Counted from the stretch's first letter, positions 32,438 through 43,715 are shown. The stretch is DNA of 64,000 nucleotides from Corynebacterium gallinarum (GCF_014837045.1 NZ_JACSPR010000005.1:46190-110189), one strand, 5' to 3'. Numbers and translations: made by a program. Notes: generated by a model from the sequence alone, not told the origin.

Positions 32438-35104
32438 ATGGACCGGACGCATCTCCAGACTCAGCTCACCGCCGCGCAGCAGCACCTCAACCGTGTGCAG
32501 CAGGCGCAGGAGCTGCTGCGCTCCCTGGAATTGCCCGTACGTGTCCACATCCATCGGAAGATCGGTTTCGGCGAACCGGACCAGTCGAGGATCGTTCTTC
32601 TCCGGGATGCTGACCTGGACTGGTCCTCCAATTTCTACACCCGGGTCGCCCTCGAGGGAACGGGGGCCGAGGAGCAACTGCGTCGCTATATCACCGCCAG
32701 CTCGGTTCTCCCCGGACTGATGGAGGCGGCGCGCGCCGGGACGGGTGGATTCCTGCGTCGGTTGTTCAACCCGGAATCCATCCGCCGTGGTGAAACCGCC
32801 CTGGAGGATCTCACCCCGAGGGTGGCCGACCTCGACCGGCAGGTGCCCGGGATCACCCCGCTGCTCGACGCCGCCACCACCGCAACCAGCACGCAACGCG
32901 GCGGGGTGCACCTGTTCCCCGGCGCGCACCCGGTGGGGCAGCGGTACATCGATGCCGCCCGCGCTGAGATCGCCCGCCAGCTGGGGGAGTACGCACCGGG
33001 GTTCCGCCAGTGGGATGGCCACCACCTCACTTCCGTACACAGGCTGGTCCACACTTACGCCTCCGATCCGAACTCGCAGGTCCGGCTCCGGGCGGAGGCG
33101 GAACGTGCCCTGTCGCAGATCAACCGCCAGCGCGTGGAGATCCTCCTGGAGCAACTCCCCGTGGATGCGCTGCGCACCGCCACCAACCACCGTCTCCGGT
33201 TCGGCTCCCTCGACACCATCGGTGTCAGCACGGTGGCCGAGGTGCTCCGGGCATCTGAATCCCTCCTCGCCACCGCCCAGGGCATCGGACACCAGACCGC
33301 CCGGCACATGAAGGCCGCCGCCCAGACCCTCCAGCAGGAGGCCCTCGGGCGCAACACCGTGCTCATCGGCGACACACCGACGCAGGCGGCCGTCGCACTC
33401 ATCCGCATTCTCGCCCGGTTCGAACAGGCCGATGCGCTCTCACCCGCGGAGCGTGAACGCCGCAACCGTGTGATCGACTACATCCAGCAACTCCCCGCCA
33501 TCTCGGCAACCGACACAACCGGGTGGATCGTCGTCGGCGCCGGACCGGACCAGGGAGACACGGCCTGGAACCGCATCACCGATGACCTGGCCTGGGTGAG
33601 CGCCAACCCCAACCTCTTCCATCCCCAGCACATCACACCACCCCCGGCCGATATCTGGGACGACTATCTGACCCGCCCCGCCCACTACCAGGGTCTGCTC
33701 GCCACGTTGCTGGGACGTGAGATCGAGGGCGTGGATGAACACCTGGACACCACCGTCCTGCAACGCATCCGCGAACTGGAACTGGACACCACACACCTGC
33801 GCAACCTGCACCTGCGTGGGTACCAGTCCTTCGGGGCCCGCTTCACCGTGGTGCAGAAGAAGGTCCTGCTCGGCGATGACATGGGCCTGGGTAAAACCAT
33901 CCAGGCGATCTCCGTGGCCGCGCACCTGACCGCCACAGAGGACAACTTCCGCACCCTCGTGGTGGTCCCGGCCTCCGTGATCGTCAACTGGGTACGCGAA
34001 TGCCGACGGTTCACCGACCTGCCCATCTTTGTCGCGCACGGGCAGGACAAGGAGGCGGCCGTCACCGCCTGGGCGGACACGAATGGCATTCTCATCTGCA
34101 CCTACGCCGGCGCCAGGAGCCTGGACATCCCCGCGCCGGGCCTGATCATCGCCGATGAGGCCCACATGATCAAAAACCCCACCAGCAAACGGAGTCAGGC
34201 CTGCGCGCGGCTCATCACCGCCGCGGACTATGCCCTGCTCATGACCGGCACCCCGCTTGAGAACAAGGTCTCCGAGTTCGTTGCCCTCATCCGCTACATC
34301 CAGCCTGAGCTGATCACCCGCGGGATGTCCACCATGTCCGCCGGGGATTTCCGCGCCCGGATCGCACCGGCCTATCTCCGCAGGAACCAGGCCGATGTCC
34401 TCGATGAACTCCCCGAACGCACCGACTCCATCGACTGGATCGAACTCACCCCCGCAGACCGCGTCGCCTATGACGATCAGGTCCGTGCAGGGAACTGGAT
34501 GGGCATGCGCCGCTCGGCCATGCTCGCCCCGAAGACCTCGGCCATCTCAGCCAAGATGAAGCGCATCATCGAGCTGCTCGACGAAGCCGAGGAACATGGC
34601 CGCAAAACCCTGATCTTCACCTTCTTCCTCGACATCCTCGACGAACTCGAGCATGTCCTGGGGGAGCGTGTCACCGGCCGGATCGACGGCAGCGTGCCAG
34701 CCACCAGACGCCAGGAGCTTGTCGACGCCCTCACCGACGCCCCCGCCGGATCCGCCCTCATCTCGCAGATCACCGCGGGAGGTGTGGGGTTGAACATCCA
34801 GAGCGCCAGTCAGGTCATCATCTGTGAACCCCAGGTCAAACCCACCATCGAACAGCAGGCCGTCGCGCGCGTCCACCGCATGGGGCAGACCGCCACCGTC
34901 AACGTCCACCGCCTCATCGGCGATGACACCGCCGATGAACGCATGCTCGAGATCCTTGCGGGCAAGACCCAGATCTTCGATGTCTATGCACGCCTGTCCG
35001 AAACCGCGGAGACCCCGGATGCCGTGGACATCACAGAGGCCCAGCTGGCCGCCAGCATCATCGATGCCGAACGGGCCAGACTGGGCCTGGAGGGAGAAGG
35101 CTAG
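32438..35104 (+). CDS. SNF2-family DEAH helicase with an uncharacterised N-terminal half
   Basis: An 888-residue protein. The C-terminal half is a complete SNF2 ATPase: motif I GDDMGLGKT near residue 478, Walker B/II IIADEAH near 571, motif III LLMTGTPLEN, and the helicase C part with GGVGLNIQSA and QQAVARVHRMGQ near 807. Residues 1-465 are mostly helical, start with a Gln/Leu-rich segment, and show no domain that I recognise. The SNF2 core often remodels protein-DNA or RNA polymerase complexes. The neighbours (tyrosinase operon and metallopeptidase) give no functional clue. The stop overlaps the stop of the convergent peptidase gene. Confidence 0.88.
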   Translation: MDRTHLQTQLTAAQQHLNRVQQAQELLRSLELPVRVHIHRKIGFGEPDQSRIVLLRDADLDWSSNFYTRVALEGTGAEEQLRRYITASSVLPGLMEAARAGTGGFLRRLFNPESIRRGETALEDLTPRVADLDRQVPGITPLLDAATTATSTQRGGVHLFPGAHPVGQRYIDAARAEIARQLGEYAPGFRQWDGHHLTSVHRLVHTYASDPNSQVRLRAEAERALSQINRQRVEILLEQLPVDALRTATNHRLRFGSLDTIGVSTVAEVLRASESLLATAQGIGHQTARHMKAAAQTLQQEALGRNTVLIGDTPTQAAVALIRILARFEQADALSPAERERRNRVIDYIQQLPAISATDTTGWIVVGAGPDQGDTAWNRITDDLAWVSANPNLFHPQHITPPPADIWDDYLTRPAHYQGLLATLLGREIEGVDEHLDTTVLQRIRELELDTTHLRNLHLRGYQSFGARFTVVQKKVLLGDDMGLGKTIQAISVAAHLTATEDNFRTLVVVPASVIVNWVRECRRFTDLPIFVAHGQDKEAAVTAWADTNGILICTYAGARSLDIPAPGLIIADEAHMIKNPTSKRSQACARLITAADYALLMTGTPLENKVSEFVALIRYIQPELITRGMSTMSAGDFRARIAPAYLRRNQADVLDELPERTDSIDWIELTPADRVAYDDQVRAGNWMGMRRSAMLAPKTSAISAKMKRIIELLDEAEEHGRKTLIFTFFLDILDELEHVLGERVTGRIDGSVPATRRQELVDALTDAPAGSALISQITAGGVGLNIQSASQVIICEPQVKPTIEQQAVARVHRMGQTATVNVHRLIGDDTADERMLEILAGKTQIFDVYARLSETAETPDAVDITEAQLAASIIDAERARLGLEGEG

Positions 35105-35997
35105 GTGGTGCGGTAGACACCTCGGTCCAGGTAGTCGCACGAGCTCATTTGGCCGGTGGTGTACCCGTCGAGGAACGCCTGTCGACGCTGCTCTGAGGAC
35201 CCATGGGTCCAGCTCTCCGGATTGACCTCACCGCCGGAGCGACGCTGGATATTATCGTCACCCACCGCCGCGGCGGTGGTCAGGGCGGCATCGAGCTGCT
35301 CCTCGGTGATTGGCTCAAGCATGCGGTCTGGGCCCTTGTCCGCGTAACTGGCCCAGATGCCCGCGTAACAATCAGCCTGCAGTTCGACCATCACGGCATT
35401 GGAGTCAGCGCCGGGATCGTTGTAGTTGGACAGTCCCAGGGTACCCTCCAGGTTCTGCACATGGTGCCCAATCTCATGGGCCACGATGTACATCTGAGCA
35501 AACGGGGCATCTTCTCCGCCGAACTGACGCATCTGGTCGAAGAAGGAGGTATCAAAGTAGGCCTCCTTGTCCGTCGGGCAGTAAAAGGGACCGGTGGATG
35601 CAGAGGCGAAACCACAACCTGACTGGGTGCTGCCCTCGAAGTCCACCAAACCGGGCTCCTCGTACTCCATTCCAGCCTGGGTGGGAAGCACCTCTTTCCA
35701 CATCGCGGTTGTCGAGTTCATCGTGAAGAGTAACCGGCAATCGTCGTAGGTATTGGCATCCTCACCGGTCTGACAGTGATCGAAGGTCTCACCGGTGTCG
35801 AGCTGGGCCTGTCCCTGACCCTGCCCCTCGCCCTGTCCCAGCATGTCGGGGATCTGCGCGGGATTGCCACCCAACAATACGAAGAGGCCGACCAACAGGA
35901 GGCCTCCGAGACCGCCGCCGACGGCCATGCCACGGCCACCGCCGCCACCCTTACGGGCCTTTCCGCCTGAGCGGGAGATATCACCACGAAAAGTCAT
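35101..35997 (-). CDS. Membrane-anchored neutral zinc metallopeptidase (YpfJ-like)
   Basis: A 298-residue protein with a Gly-rich basic N-terminus (GGKARKGGGGGRG), a membrane helix (about 25-43), a Gln/Gly-rich spacer and a catalytic domain holding HEIGHHVQ near residue 175. A downstream Glu in VMVELQADCYAG is the expected third ligand. Cys pairs (HCQTG, DDCRLL, SGCGF, FYCP) may form disulfides outside the cell. The family is widespread but its substrates are unknown. It ends head-on with the SNF2 gene: the two stop codons share CTAG at 35101-35104. Confidence 0.9.
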   Translation of the reverse strand: MTFRGDISRSGGKARKGGGGGRGMAVGGGLGGLLLVGLFVLLGGNPAQIPDMLGQGEGQGQGQAQLDTGETFDHCQTGEDANTYDDCRLLFTMNSTTAMWKEVLPTQAGMEYEEPGLVDFEGSTQSGCGFASASTGPFYCPTDKEAYFDTSFFDQMRQFGGEDAPFAQMYIVAHEIGHHVQNLEGTLGLSNYNDPGADSNAVMVELQADCYAGIWASYADKGPDRMLEPITEEQLDAALTTAAAVGDDNIQRRSGGEVNPESWTHGSSEQRRQAFLDGYTTGQMSSCDYLDRGVYRTT

Positions 35998-36127
35998 GTG
36001 AGCATCATCTCACAGGCGGGCGGGGTAGGGAACGTGGGAAACGATGAAATGGTCCATATTTCCTCCCCGCGTGGGGGGTGCGGGATCACCGGGCGGGTTG
36101 ATGATCCGCGGTGTCCGCTCCGGCGGG

Positions 36128-36170
36128 TACAATGCCAGTGTTACATGTGCCCGTGGTGGTGACATGTGCC
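36128..36170 (+). promoter_or_regulatory. aspS promoter and leader direct repeat
   Basis: TACAAT at 36128-36133 is a good -10. The predicted transcript begins near 36140 and carries two copies of ACATGTGCC (36143-36151 and 36162-36170), 19 bp apart. The aspS start lies about 100 nt further on. Whether the repeat has a regulatory role is unknown. Confidence 0.45.
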
Positions 36171-36268
36171 GATGTGCCCGGGGAAATGGTTTTCCACCTC
36201 CCGTGATTGGCGCAGGACATGCCCAGAAACCACCGGCAGACATCTCCGAATGGAAGGACCTCCTACAC

Positions 36269-38080
36269 GTGCTGCGCACTCATCTCTCCGGCGAGCTTCG
36301 TAAAGAAAACGCTGGCCAGTCAGTTACCCTGACCGGCTGGGTCGCCCGTCGCCGTGACCATGGTGGCGTGATCTTCATTGATCTCCGTGACCGCTCCGGT
36401 ATCGCCCAGGTCGTTTTCCGCAATGAGGACGTTGCCGAACGCGCCCACGCACTGCGCAGCGAGTTCGTCCTGCAGGTCACCGGCGTCGTCGAAAAGCGTC
36501 CAGAGGGTTCGGAGAACCCGAACCTGGCCTCCGGTGACGTCGAGGTCAGCGTCACCGACTTCACGGTCCTCAACGAGTCCGCCCCGCTGCCGTTCCAGAT
36601 CGAGGACGCATCCTCCGCGGGTGAGGTCGGCGAGGAAACCCGCCTGAAGTACCGCTACCTGGATCTGCGTCGCCCGGTGCAGGCCAACGCCCTGCGTCTG
36701 CGTTCCGCAGCCAACAAGGCCGCCCGCACGGTTCTGGACGGCCACGATTTCACTGAGATCGAGACCCCGACCCTGACCCGTTCCACCCCTGAGGGCGCGC
36801 GTGACTTCCTGGTCCCGGCCCGCCTGAAGCCCGGTACCTTCTACGCACTGCCGCAGTCACCCCAGCTGTTCAAGCAGCTGCTGCAGGTCGCCGGCATGGA
36901 GCGGTACTACCAGATCGCACGCTGCTACCGCGATGAGGATTTCCGCGCGGATCGTCAGCCTGAGTTCACCCAGCTCGATGTTGAGATGTCGTTTGTGGAC
37001 CAGGAGGATGTCATCGCCCTGGCCGAGGAGATCCTCGCCGAGGTCTGGAAGCTGATCGGATATGAGATCTCCGCCCCGATCCCACGCATCACCTACGCCG
37101 AGGCCATGCGCCTGTACGGTTCCGACAAACCGGACCTGCGCTTCGACATCCAGATCACCGAGTGCACCGACTTCTTCAAGGACACCAGCTTCCGCGTGTT
37201 CAAGAACGAGTACGTCGGCGCTGTTGTGATGAAGGGTGGCGCATCCCAGCCACGTCGTCAGCTCGACGCCTGGCAGGAATGGGCCAAGCAGCGCGGCGCG
37301 AAGGGCCTGGCCTACATCCTCGTCGGCGAGGACGGCGAGCTGGGTGGACCGGTGGCCAAGAACATCACCGACGCCGAGCGTGAGGGCATCGCCGCCCACG
37401 TCGGTGCGGAACCGGGTGACTGCATCTTCTTCGCAGCCGGTGACACCAAGAGCTCCCGCGCCCTGCTGGGTGCAGCCCGTGATGAGATCGCGCGCAAGCT
37501 CGACCTGATCAAGGACGGCGAGTGGTCGTTTGTCTGGGTCGTCGACGCCCCGATGTTCGAATCCGCCGCCGACGCCACCGCCTCCGGCGATGTGGCCCTG
37601 GGCAACTCCAAGTGGACCGCGGTGCACCACGCCTTCACCTCCCCGAAGCCGGAGTTCCTGGACACCTTCGACGAGAACCCAGGTGAGGCACTGGCCTACG
37701 CCTATGACATCGTCTGCAACGGCAACGAGATCGGTGGCGGATCCATCCGTATCCACCAGCGTGACATCCAGGAGCGCGTGTTCAAGGTGATGGGCATCTC
37801 CGAGGAGGAGGCCCGCGAGAAGTTCGGCTTCCTGCTGGATGCCTTCGCCTTCGGCGCACCTCCTCACGGCGGCATCGCCTTCGGTTGGGACCGCATTGTC
37901 TCCCTGCTCGGTGGCTTCGACTCCATCCGCGACGTCATCGCCTTCCCGAAGTCCGGTGGCGGAGTTGATCCGCTGACCGATGCGCCTGCACCGATCACCC
38001 CGCTGCAGCGCAAGGAGTCCGGCATCGACGCGAAGCCGAAGGCCCCGCAGGCAGCACAGGAGAAGCCGGAAGAGAAGTAG
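36269..38080 (+). CDS. aspS: Aspartyl-tRNA synthetase (bacterial type)
   Basis: A 603-residue class II synthetase. The N-terminal OB anticodon-binding domain ([21 protein letters not shown]), motif 2 ([25 protein letters not shown] region), the bacterial insertion domain and motif 3 (GIAFGWDRI) are present. Many actinobacteria lack AsnRS and use this enzyme with GatCAB; that cannot be decided here. The start is GTG 36269 ([11 protein letters not shown]), 11 nt after AAGGA. A longer in-frame ORF upstream has no family content. The last 30 residues are Lys/Pro/Ala-rich. Confidence 0.97.
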   Translation: MLRTHLSGELRKENAGQSVTLTGWVARRRDHGGVIFIDLRDRSGIAQVVFRNEDVAERAHALRSEFVLQVTGVVEKRPEGSENPNLASGDVEVSVTDFTVLNESAPLPFQIEDASSAGEVGEETRLKYRYLDLRRPVQANALRLRSAANKAARTVLDGHDFTEIETPTLTRSTPEGARDFLVPARLKPGTFYALPQSPQLFKQLLQVAGMERYYQIARCYRDEDFRADRQPEFTQLDVEMSFVDQEDVIALAEEILAEVWKLIGYEISAPIPRITYAEAMRLYGSDKPDLRFDIQITECTDFFKDTSFRVFKNEYVGAVVMKGGASQPRRQLDAWQEWAKQRGAKGLAYILVGEDGELGGPVAKNITDAEREGIAAHVGAEPGDCIFFAAGDTKSSRALLGAARDEIARKLDLIKDGEWSFVWVVDAPMFESAADATASGDVALGNSKWTAVHHAFTSPKPEFLDTFDENPGEALAYAYDIVCNGNEIGGGSIRIHQRDIQERVFKVMGISEEEAREKFGFLLDAFAFGAPPHGGIAFGWDRIVSLLGGFDSIRDVIAFPKSGGGVDPLTDAPAPITPLQRKESGIDAKPKAPQAAQEKPEEK

Positions 38081-38120
38081 TAGGGGTACACCGGAACCAC
38101 CGGTGATATCCACCGATGAG

Positions 38121-38152
38121 TAGGGTCTGATTTATGGATTAGGCCCTATTTT
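38121..38152 (+). terminator. Terminator after aspS
   Basis: TAGGGTCT (38121-38128) pairs with AGGCCCTA (38141-38148), including one U-G pair, followed by TTTT. Confidence 0.8.
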
Positions 38153-38365
38153 CTGTCTTATTGCCCGATACCGGGGGTAAGGTTATGCAGATCACCCACG
38201 TTCCCGATCGTGATCTGTACCATTGATCCAGGTCTGGTTATGTCCACGCCCCGGCTGGTACCACCCATGTTCCGGCCGGAGTTGTACATACCCGACATGC
38301 CCGGGAGCCCCGAGGTGATGTTCTCCCTCGCAGCCCCGGTATGGGAAGAAAAGGAGTTAAAGCTA

Positions 38366-39556
38366 ATGCGGAGCAACGAAGAGGTCGTTGAGGTCGCACA
38401 GGATCTGCTGGCCAAGAGGTACGGCGGAACCCAGAGCCTCAGTGAGGTGGAGCAGCTCAGCGGTTCAGGGACCGCGACGGTGCTGCGTGCGCGTGTCGCC
38501 AACTCCCCGTTCCTCCAGCAACGGTCGGTGGTGCTCAAGTACATTCCCGCTACCGGGGATCTGTTCGATGATTCCGCGCTGGTGCGGGAGGTTGTCTCCT
38601 ACCAGTTCACCACCTCGCTGACCGAGGAGGTCCGTCCCGGACCGGTCATCCTGGCCTATGACATCGACAAGCGAATCATGGTGCTGTCCGATTCGGGCAA
38701 CGGGGATACGTTCGCGGATCTCCTGGAGCACCGCACGGGGGATCAGCGGATGCAGATCCTGCGCAACCTCGGCCAGTCCCTCGGTGGTCTGCACGCCGCC
38801 ACCGCGGACCGGGAGGCCGACTTCGAGATCCTCATGTCCCGCATGCTGGCCCGCTATCCCGCCACCGCTGAGATGCAGAAGAAGCGTGACACCCTGCTGC
38901 CCACCGCGGTGGAGGTCGGGCTGCAGATCCTCAAATCCACGGGTGTGCCCGTGCCGCCGGTGGTGGAGGAATTCGCCCGCGATGCCCAGCGCCGTCTCAT
39001 CTCCGGCCGTCACCGCGCCTTCACCCCGTTCGACCTGTCCCCGGACAACATCATCGTGGCTGAACGCACCCACTTCCTCGACTATGAGGTCGCCGGGTTC
39101 CGCGACGCCACCTTCGATGTCGCCTGTGTGATCGCCGGTTTCCCCCAGTTCGTGTTCAGCCATCCCCTCACCGATGATGAGGCCGATGAGCTCATCGACG
39201 CCTGGGTCCAGGAGGTCCGCAGCATCTGGCCGAATGTGAACAACGAGGACCGTCTCCACGCTCGCATCGTCACCGCGCTCATCGGTTGGGCGCTGTCCAG
39301 TGTCGCGCTCATGCAGATGGGCTCCATCGCGGCGGTGGATGCGTACCGTGAGGCCCGCGAGGAACTGGGGGAGCTGGACATCGATGATTTCACCGTGCCC
39401 CGCACTCCGGAGGAGGATGAACTGGTCCGCCAGGACATCAACGAGACCTTCTCCGCGCTCCAGCGTTTCGCCGCGCGAGGTTCCGACACCCGCTACCCGG
39501 AGGTCGCCCGTTTCGCAGGTGATGTCGTGCAGTCGCTGATCGGAGTGGAACAGTAA
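38366..39556 (+). CDS. Aminoglycoside-phosphotransferase-fold protein of unknown substrate
   Basis: A 396-residue cytoplasmic protein with a kinase-like fold of the APH/choline kinase superfamily. The catalytic loop reads [10 protein letters not shown] near residue 220, with the Asp and Asn of the usual HxDxxxxN motif but Phe in place of the first His. The metal-binding segment is LDYEVAGF rather than DFD/DWE. The N-lobe has VVLKYIPA. The substrate is unknown; activity cannot be assumed. The start is ATG 38366 behind AAAAGGAG; a longer in-frame ORF adds 52 unlikely residues. Context, between aspS and rarA, matches C. glutamicum. Confidence 0.75.
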   Translation: MRSNEEVVEVAQDLLAKRYGGTQSLSEVEQLSGSGTATVLRARVANSPFLQQRSVVLKYIPATGDLFDDSALVREVVSYQFTTSLTEEVRPGPVILAYDIDKRIMVLSDSGNGDTFADLLEHRTGDQRMQILRNLGQSLGGLHAATADREADFEILMSRMLARYPATAEMQKKRDTLLPTAVEVGLQILKSTGVPVPPVVEEFARDAQRRLISGRHRAFTPFDLSPDNIIVAERTHFLDYEVAGFRDATFDVACVIAGFPQFVFSHPLTDDEADELIDAWVQEVRSIWPNVNNEDRLHARIVTALIGWALSSVALMQMGSIAAVDAYREAREELGELDIDDFTVPRTPEEDELVRQDINETFSALQRFAARGSDTRYPEVARFAGDVVQSLIGVEQ

Positions 39557-39561
39557 CCGAC

Positions 39562-39567
39562 TAGGGT
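39562..39567 (+). promoter_or_regulatory. -10 element for a probable leaderless rarA transcript
   Basis: TAGGGT ends 8 nt before the ATG of rarA, with no Shine-Dalgarno. It lies just after the stop of the preceding gene. Confidence 0.4.
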
Positions 39568-39575
39568 TGGTCCGC

Positions 39576-40925
39576 ATGGACCAGGATTCACTCTTCGATA
39601 CGCCGTCAGGTTCACGCGCCGCCCAGGAGGCCGCACGGTATTTCCACCCGGGTGGGCATGCGCCCCTGGCCGCCCGCATGCGGCCCCGCACCCTCGACGA
39701 GGTGGTGGGGCAGCAGCATCTGCTCGGCCCGGGTCGTCCGTTACGCCGTCTGATCGAGGGCCCGGGGGAGGCATCGGTCATCCTCTACGGGCCGCCCGGA
39801 ACGGGTAAGACCACCATCGCCTCGCTCATCTCGGCGGCGACGGGGGACCGTTTTGTAGCGCTGTCCGCACTGTCCTCCGGGGTCAAGGAGGTCCGCGAGG
39901 TGATCAACCGCGCCCGCACCGACCTCATCCACGGCGCCCGGACGGTCCTGTTCATCGATGAGGTCCACCGTTTCTCCAAGACGCAGCAGGACGCGCTGCT
40001 GGCAGCGGTGGAGAACCGCACCGTCCTCCTGGTCGCCGCCACGACGGAGAACCCCTCTTTCTCCGTGGTCGCCCCGCTGCTCTCCCGTTCACTGCTCCTC
40101 CAGCTGGAGCCGCTGACCGATGAGGATGTGCGCACGGTGCTGGACAGGGCGCTTGTCGACGAGCGCGGCCTCGCCGGTCGCATCACGGCGAGCGCGGAGG
40201 CACTCGACCAGTTGGTTCTGCTCGCCGGCGGCGATGCCCGCCGCGGCCTGACCTATATCGAGGCCGCCGCCGAGGCCGTGTCCGACGGTGGGGAACTGAC
40301 CCTGGACACCGTCCGCGACAATGTCAACCGTGCTGTGGTCCGTTATGACCGCGACGGTGATCAGCACTATGACATCGTCAGTGCCTTCATCAAGTCCATC
40401 CGTGGTTCGGATGTGGATGCCGCACTGCACTACCTGGCCCGCATGATGGAGGCGGGGGAGGATCCCCGCTTCATCGCCCGGCGCCTGGTGGTCCACGCCA
40501 GCGAAGACATCGGAATGGCTGATCCGAGCGCACTGCAGACCGCCGTCGCCGCAGCCCAGGCCGTGCAGCTGATCGGCATGCCGGAGGCGCGCATCACCCT
40601 GGCGCAGGCCACCATCCACCTGGCCACCGCACCGAAGTCCAATGCGGTGATCACCGCCATGGATGCGGCGATCGCCGATGTGAAACGGGGGCACATCGGT
40701 ACTGTTCCCGCGCAGCTGCGGGATGGCCATTATGAGGGGGCGAAGAAGATGGGCAACGCCGTGGGGTATGTCTATCCCCATGATGATCCGCGGGGAGTGG
40801 TGCGTCAGGACTATCTACCGGAGAACCTGCGTGACCGCGTCTACTACCAACCCACCGATCACGGCGGGGAGAAGCGGATCTCGGAGTACCTCGGTCGCCT
40901 GCGCAGAATCATCCGGGGCCACTGA
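39576..40925 (+). CDS. rarA: Replication-associated recombination protein A (MgsA/WRNIP1 family)
   Basis: A 449-residue AAA+ ATPase that acts at stalled replication forks. Walker [10 protein letters not shown] near residue 73, Walker [10 protein letters not shown] near 127, sensor 1 AATTENPSF and the C-terminal tetramerisation domain ([32 protein letters not shown]) are all present. The start ATG 39576 gives [15 protein letters not shown] 39567 would add three residues. The N-terminal DQDSLFD could act as a clamp-binding peptide. Confidence 0.94.
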   Translation: MDQDSLFDTPSGSRAAQEAARYFHPGGHAPLAARMRPRTLDEVVGQQHLLGPGRPLRRLIEGPGEASVILYGPPGTGKTTIASLISAATGDRFVALSALSSGVKEVREVINRARTDLIHGARTVLFIDEVHRFSKTQQDALLAAVENRTVLLVAATTENPSFSVVAPLLSRSLLLQLEPLTDEDVRTVLDRALVDERGLAGRITASAEALDQLVLLAGGDARRGLTYIEAAAEAVSDGGELTLDTVRDNVNRAVVRYDRDGDQHYDIVSAFIKSIRGSDVDAALHYLARMMEAGEDPRFIARRLVVHASEDIGMADPSALQTAVAAAQAVQLIGMPEARITLAQATIHLATAPKSNAVITAMDAAIADVKRGHIGTVPAQLRDGHYEGAKKMGNAVGYVYPHDDPRGVVRQDYLPENLRDRVYYQPTDHGGEKRISEYLGRLRRIIRGH

Positions 40926-40986
40926 GAACCCGGGTTGCCCGCACCCCACGGTGGGCAGGTATTGTTAGCTGATGCAACATCGGGGC

Positions 40987-41001
40987 CCAACATAATGTTG
41001 G
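40987..41001 (+). promoter_or_regulatory. Palindromic operator candidate over the alaS promoter
   Basis: CCAACAT-A-ATGTTGG is a perfect 15-bp palindrome with a single central base. It contains the -10-like CATAAT (40991-40996), 42 bp before the alaS start. A further GTTG/CAAC pair (near 40997-41011) follows. E. coli AlaRS represses its own gene through a palindrome near its promoter; a similar mechanism here is only a guess. Confidence 0.5.
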
Positions 41002-41042
41002 TTCCGACAACAACCCGAGAAGTACTAAGGCAGGATACCGCT

Positions 41043-43715
41043 GTGCAGACCCATGAGATCAGGGAACGCTTCACCAATCACTTCGTTAATGCCGGTCACA
41101 CGGCAGTTCCCAGCGCGTCGCTGATTCTGGATGACCCGAACCTGCTCTTCGTCAACGCGGGCATGGTTCCCTTCAAGCCGTACTTCCTGGGTCAGCAGAC
41201 CCCACCGTTTGCCAACGGCACCGCCACCTCCATCCAGAAGTGCGTGCGCACCCTCGACATCGAGGAGGTGGGTATCACCACCCGCCACAACACCTTCTTC
41301 CAGATGGCGGGCAACTTCTCCTTCGGTCAGTACTTCAAGGAGGGTGCTATCACCCACGCCTGGACGCTGCTGACCAACCCGGTGGAGCAGGGCGGATATG
41401 GTCTGGATCCCGAGCGCCTGTGGGTCACCGTCTACCTCGACGATGATGAGGCCGCCGAGATCTGGGAGAAGAAGATCGGCGTGCCGGCCGAGCATATCCA
41501 GCGCCTGGGCATGGCCGACAACTACTGGTCCATGGGTGTGCCCGGCCCGTGTGGCCCCTGCTCCGAGATCTACTATGACCGTGGCCCCAAATACGGCAAC
41601 GAGGGTGGCCCGGCGGTCGATGACGGCCGTTACCTGGAGATCTGGAACCTGGTGTTCATGGAGTTCGAGCGTGGTGAGGGCACCGGCAAGGACAGCTTCG
41701 AGATCGTCGGTGAGCTGCCGAAGAAGAACATCGACACCGGCATGGGCGTGGAGCGTGTCGCCTGCATCCTGCAGGGCGTGGAAAACGTCTACGAGACCGA
41801 CCTACTGCGCCCGGTCATCGATGTCGCCGAGACCCTCACCGGCGCCACCTACGGTAAGGACAACACCGCCGATATCCGCTTCCGTGTGATCGCCGACCAC
41901 TCCCGCACCGGCATGATGCTCATCCTCGATGGTGTCACCCCGGGCAATGAGGGCCGTGGGTACATCCTGCGTCGTCTGCTGCGCCGCATCATCCGGTCCG
42001 CCCGTCTGCTCGGTGCCACCGGTGAGACCATGGAGCAGTTCATGAACACCATCATGGACACCATGACCCTGTCGTACCCGGAGATCGCCGACAGCCGCGA
42101 GCGCATCCTGCGGGTGGCCATCACCGAGGAACGCGCCTTCCTCAAGACCCTGGTCTCCGGCACCCACCTGTTCGAGGAGGCCGCCGCCTCCATCAAGTCC
42201 TCCGGCAGCGCCACCGTCGCCGGCGCGCAGGCCTTCGCCCTGCACGACACCTACGGTTTCCCCATCGACCTCACCCTGGAGATGGCCTCCGAGGCGGGCC
42301 TGGAGGTGGACGTCGAGGGCTTCGAGTCGCTCATGGCCGAACAGCGTTCCCGCGCCAAGGCCGACAGCCAGGCCAAGAAGCACGGCCACGCCGACCTGTC
42401 CATCTACCGTGAGTGGGTGGACAACAACCCGACCGTGTTCACCGGTTTCGAGGAACTGGAATCACAGTCCCGTGTTCTCGGTCTGCTGTCCGACGGCACC
42501 CGTATCAACGAGGCCGCCGAGGGCCAGGAGGTCGAGGTCATCCTCGACCAGTCCCCGCTGTACGCAGAGTCCGGTGGACAGCTCGGTGACCGCGGCCGGA
42601 TCCTCATGGGCGACACCGTCGTGGACATCCAGGATGTCCAGAAGATCGGCAAGAAGCTGTGGGTCCACAAGGCCGTTGTGGCCAATGGCGGGCTCGCGGT
42701 CGGTGATGAGGTGGTGGCCGCCGTCGACAAGCAGTGGCGTCACGCCGCACGCCAGGCGCACACCGCAACCCACCTGATCCACGCCGCCCTGCGCCAGGTG
42801 CTCGGCCCCACCGCCGTCCAGGCGGGTTCCATGAACAAGCCGGGTTACCTGCGCTTCGACTTCAACTACACCGAGCAGCTGAGCCCGGAACAGATCAACC
42901 AGATCCAGACCATCACCAATGAGGCCGTGGACACCGACTGGGCCGTCAACACCATCGAGACCTCCCTGGAGGAGGCCCGCGCGATGGGTGCCATGGCGCT
43001 GTTCGGCGAGAACTACGGTGATCTGGTCCGCGTCGTGGAGATCGGTGGTCCCTTCTCCATGGAGCTGTGTGGTGGCACCCATGTCGCGCACTCCTCCCAG
43101 ATCGGACCGGTCGCCCTCCTGGGTGAGTCCTCCATCGGTTCCGGTGTCCGCCGCATCGAGGCCTACTCCGGACTCAACTCCTTCGACTATCTGTCCAGGG
43201 AGCGTGCACTGGTGGAATCACTGTCCAGCACGCTGAAGACCCCCTCCGCGGACCTCCCGGAGCGCATCAGCCAGCTGCTGGACAAGCTCAAGGCCGCGGA
43301 GAAGGAGATCGCCACCCTGCACCGCAGGGAACTGGCCGCCAAGTCCGAGGAGTTCATCACCGGCGCCGAGGAGATCAACGGCATCCGTGCCGTGATGGTG
43401 CGGGTCCAGGACGGGCTGGAGGCCGGTGACCTGCGCACCCTGGCCACCACGCTGCGGGACAAGCTCAGCAACGGTGAGGGCCTGGTGATCGTCGCCTCCC
43501 GTTCCGAGGACGGCACCAAGGTTCCGTTCGTCGCGGGTGCCACCAAGCAGGCTGTCGCCCGTGGTGTCCACTCCGGAAACCTCATCAAGCTGATCGGCTC
43601 CTACATCGACGGTCGTGGTGGCGGTAAGCCGGACATGGCGCAGGGTTCCGGTAGCGACATCGATGGCCTGGATGCGGCCTTCAATGCGGTCCGAGCCGAA
43701 CTGGAAAACCTCTAG
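41043..43715 (+). CDS. alaS: Alanyl-tRNA synthetase
   Basis: An 890-residue class II synthetase with an N-terminal aminoacylation domain ([15 protein letters not shown], the motif region [11 protein letters not shown]), a tRNA-recognition domain, an editing domain with [11 protein letters not shown] and [13 protein letters not shown], and a C-terminal dimerisation/DHHA1 domain ending [12 protein letters not shown]. The editing-site His pairs and Cys are intact. The start is GTG 41043 ([14 protein letters not shown]), with AAGGCAGGA upstream. Confidence 0.97.
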   Translation: MQTHEIRERFTNHFVNAGHTAVPSASLILDDPNLLFVNAGMVPFKPYFLGQQTPPFANGTATSIQKCVRTLDIEEVGITTRHNTFFQMAGNFSFGQYFKEGAITHAWTLLTNPVEQGGYGLDPERLWVTVYLDDDEAAEIWEKKIGVPAEHIQRLGMADNYWSMGVPGPCGPCSEIYYDRGPKYGNEGGPAVDDGRYLEIWNLVFMEFERGEGTGKDSFEIVGELPKKNIDTGMGVERVACILQGVENVYETDLLRPVIDVAETLTGATYGKDNTADIRFRVIADHSRTGMMLILDGVTPGNEGRGYILRRLLRRIIRSARLLGATGETMEQFMNTIMDTMTLSYPEIADSRERILRVAITEERAFLKTLVSGTHLFEEAAASIKSSGSATVAGAQAFALHDTYGFPIDLTLEMASEAGLEVDVEGFESLMAEQRSRAKADSQAKKHGHADLSIYREWVDNNPTVFTGFEELESQSRVLGLLSDGTRINEAAEGQEVEVILDQSPLYAESGGQLGDRGRILMGDTVVDIQDVQKIGKKLWVHKAVVANGGLAVGDEVVAAVDKQWRHAARQAHTATHLIHAALRQVLGPTAVQAGSMNKPGYLRFDFNYTEQLSPEQINQIQTITNEAVDTDWAVNTIETSLEEARAMGAMALFGENYGDLVRVVEIGGPFSMELCGGTHVAHSSQIGPVALLGESSIGSGVRRIEAYSGLNSFDYLSRERALVESLSSTLKTPSADLPERISQLLDKLKAAEKEIATLHRRELAAKSEEFITGAEEINGIRAVMVRVQDGLEAGDLRTLATTLRDKLSNGEGLVIVASRSEDGTKVPFVAGATKQAVARGVHSGNLIKLIGSYIDGRGGGKPDMAQGSGSDIDGLDAAFNAVRAELENL

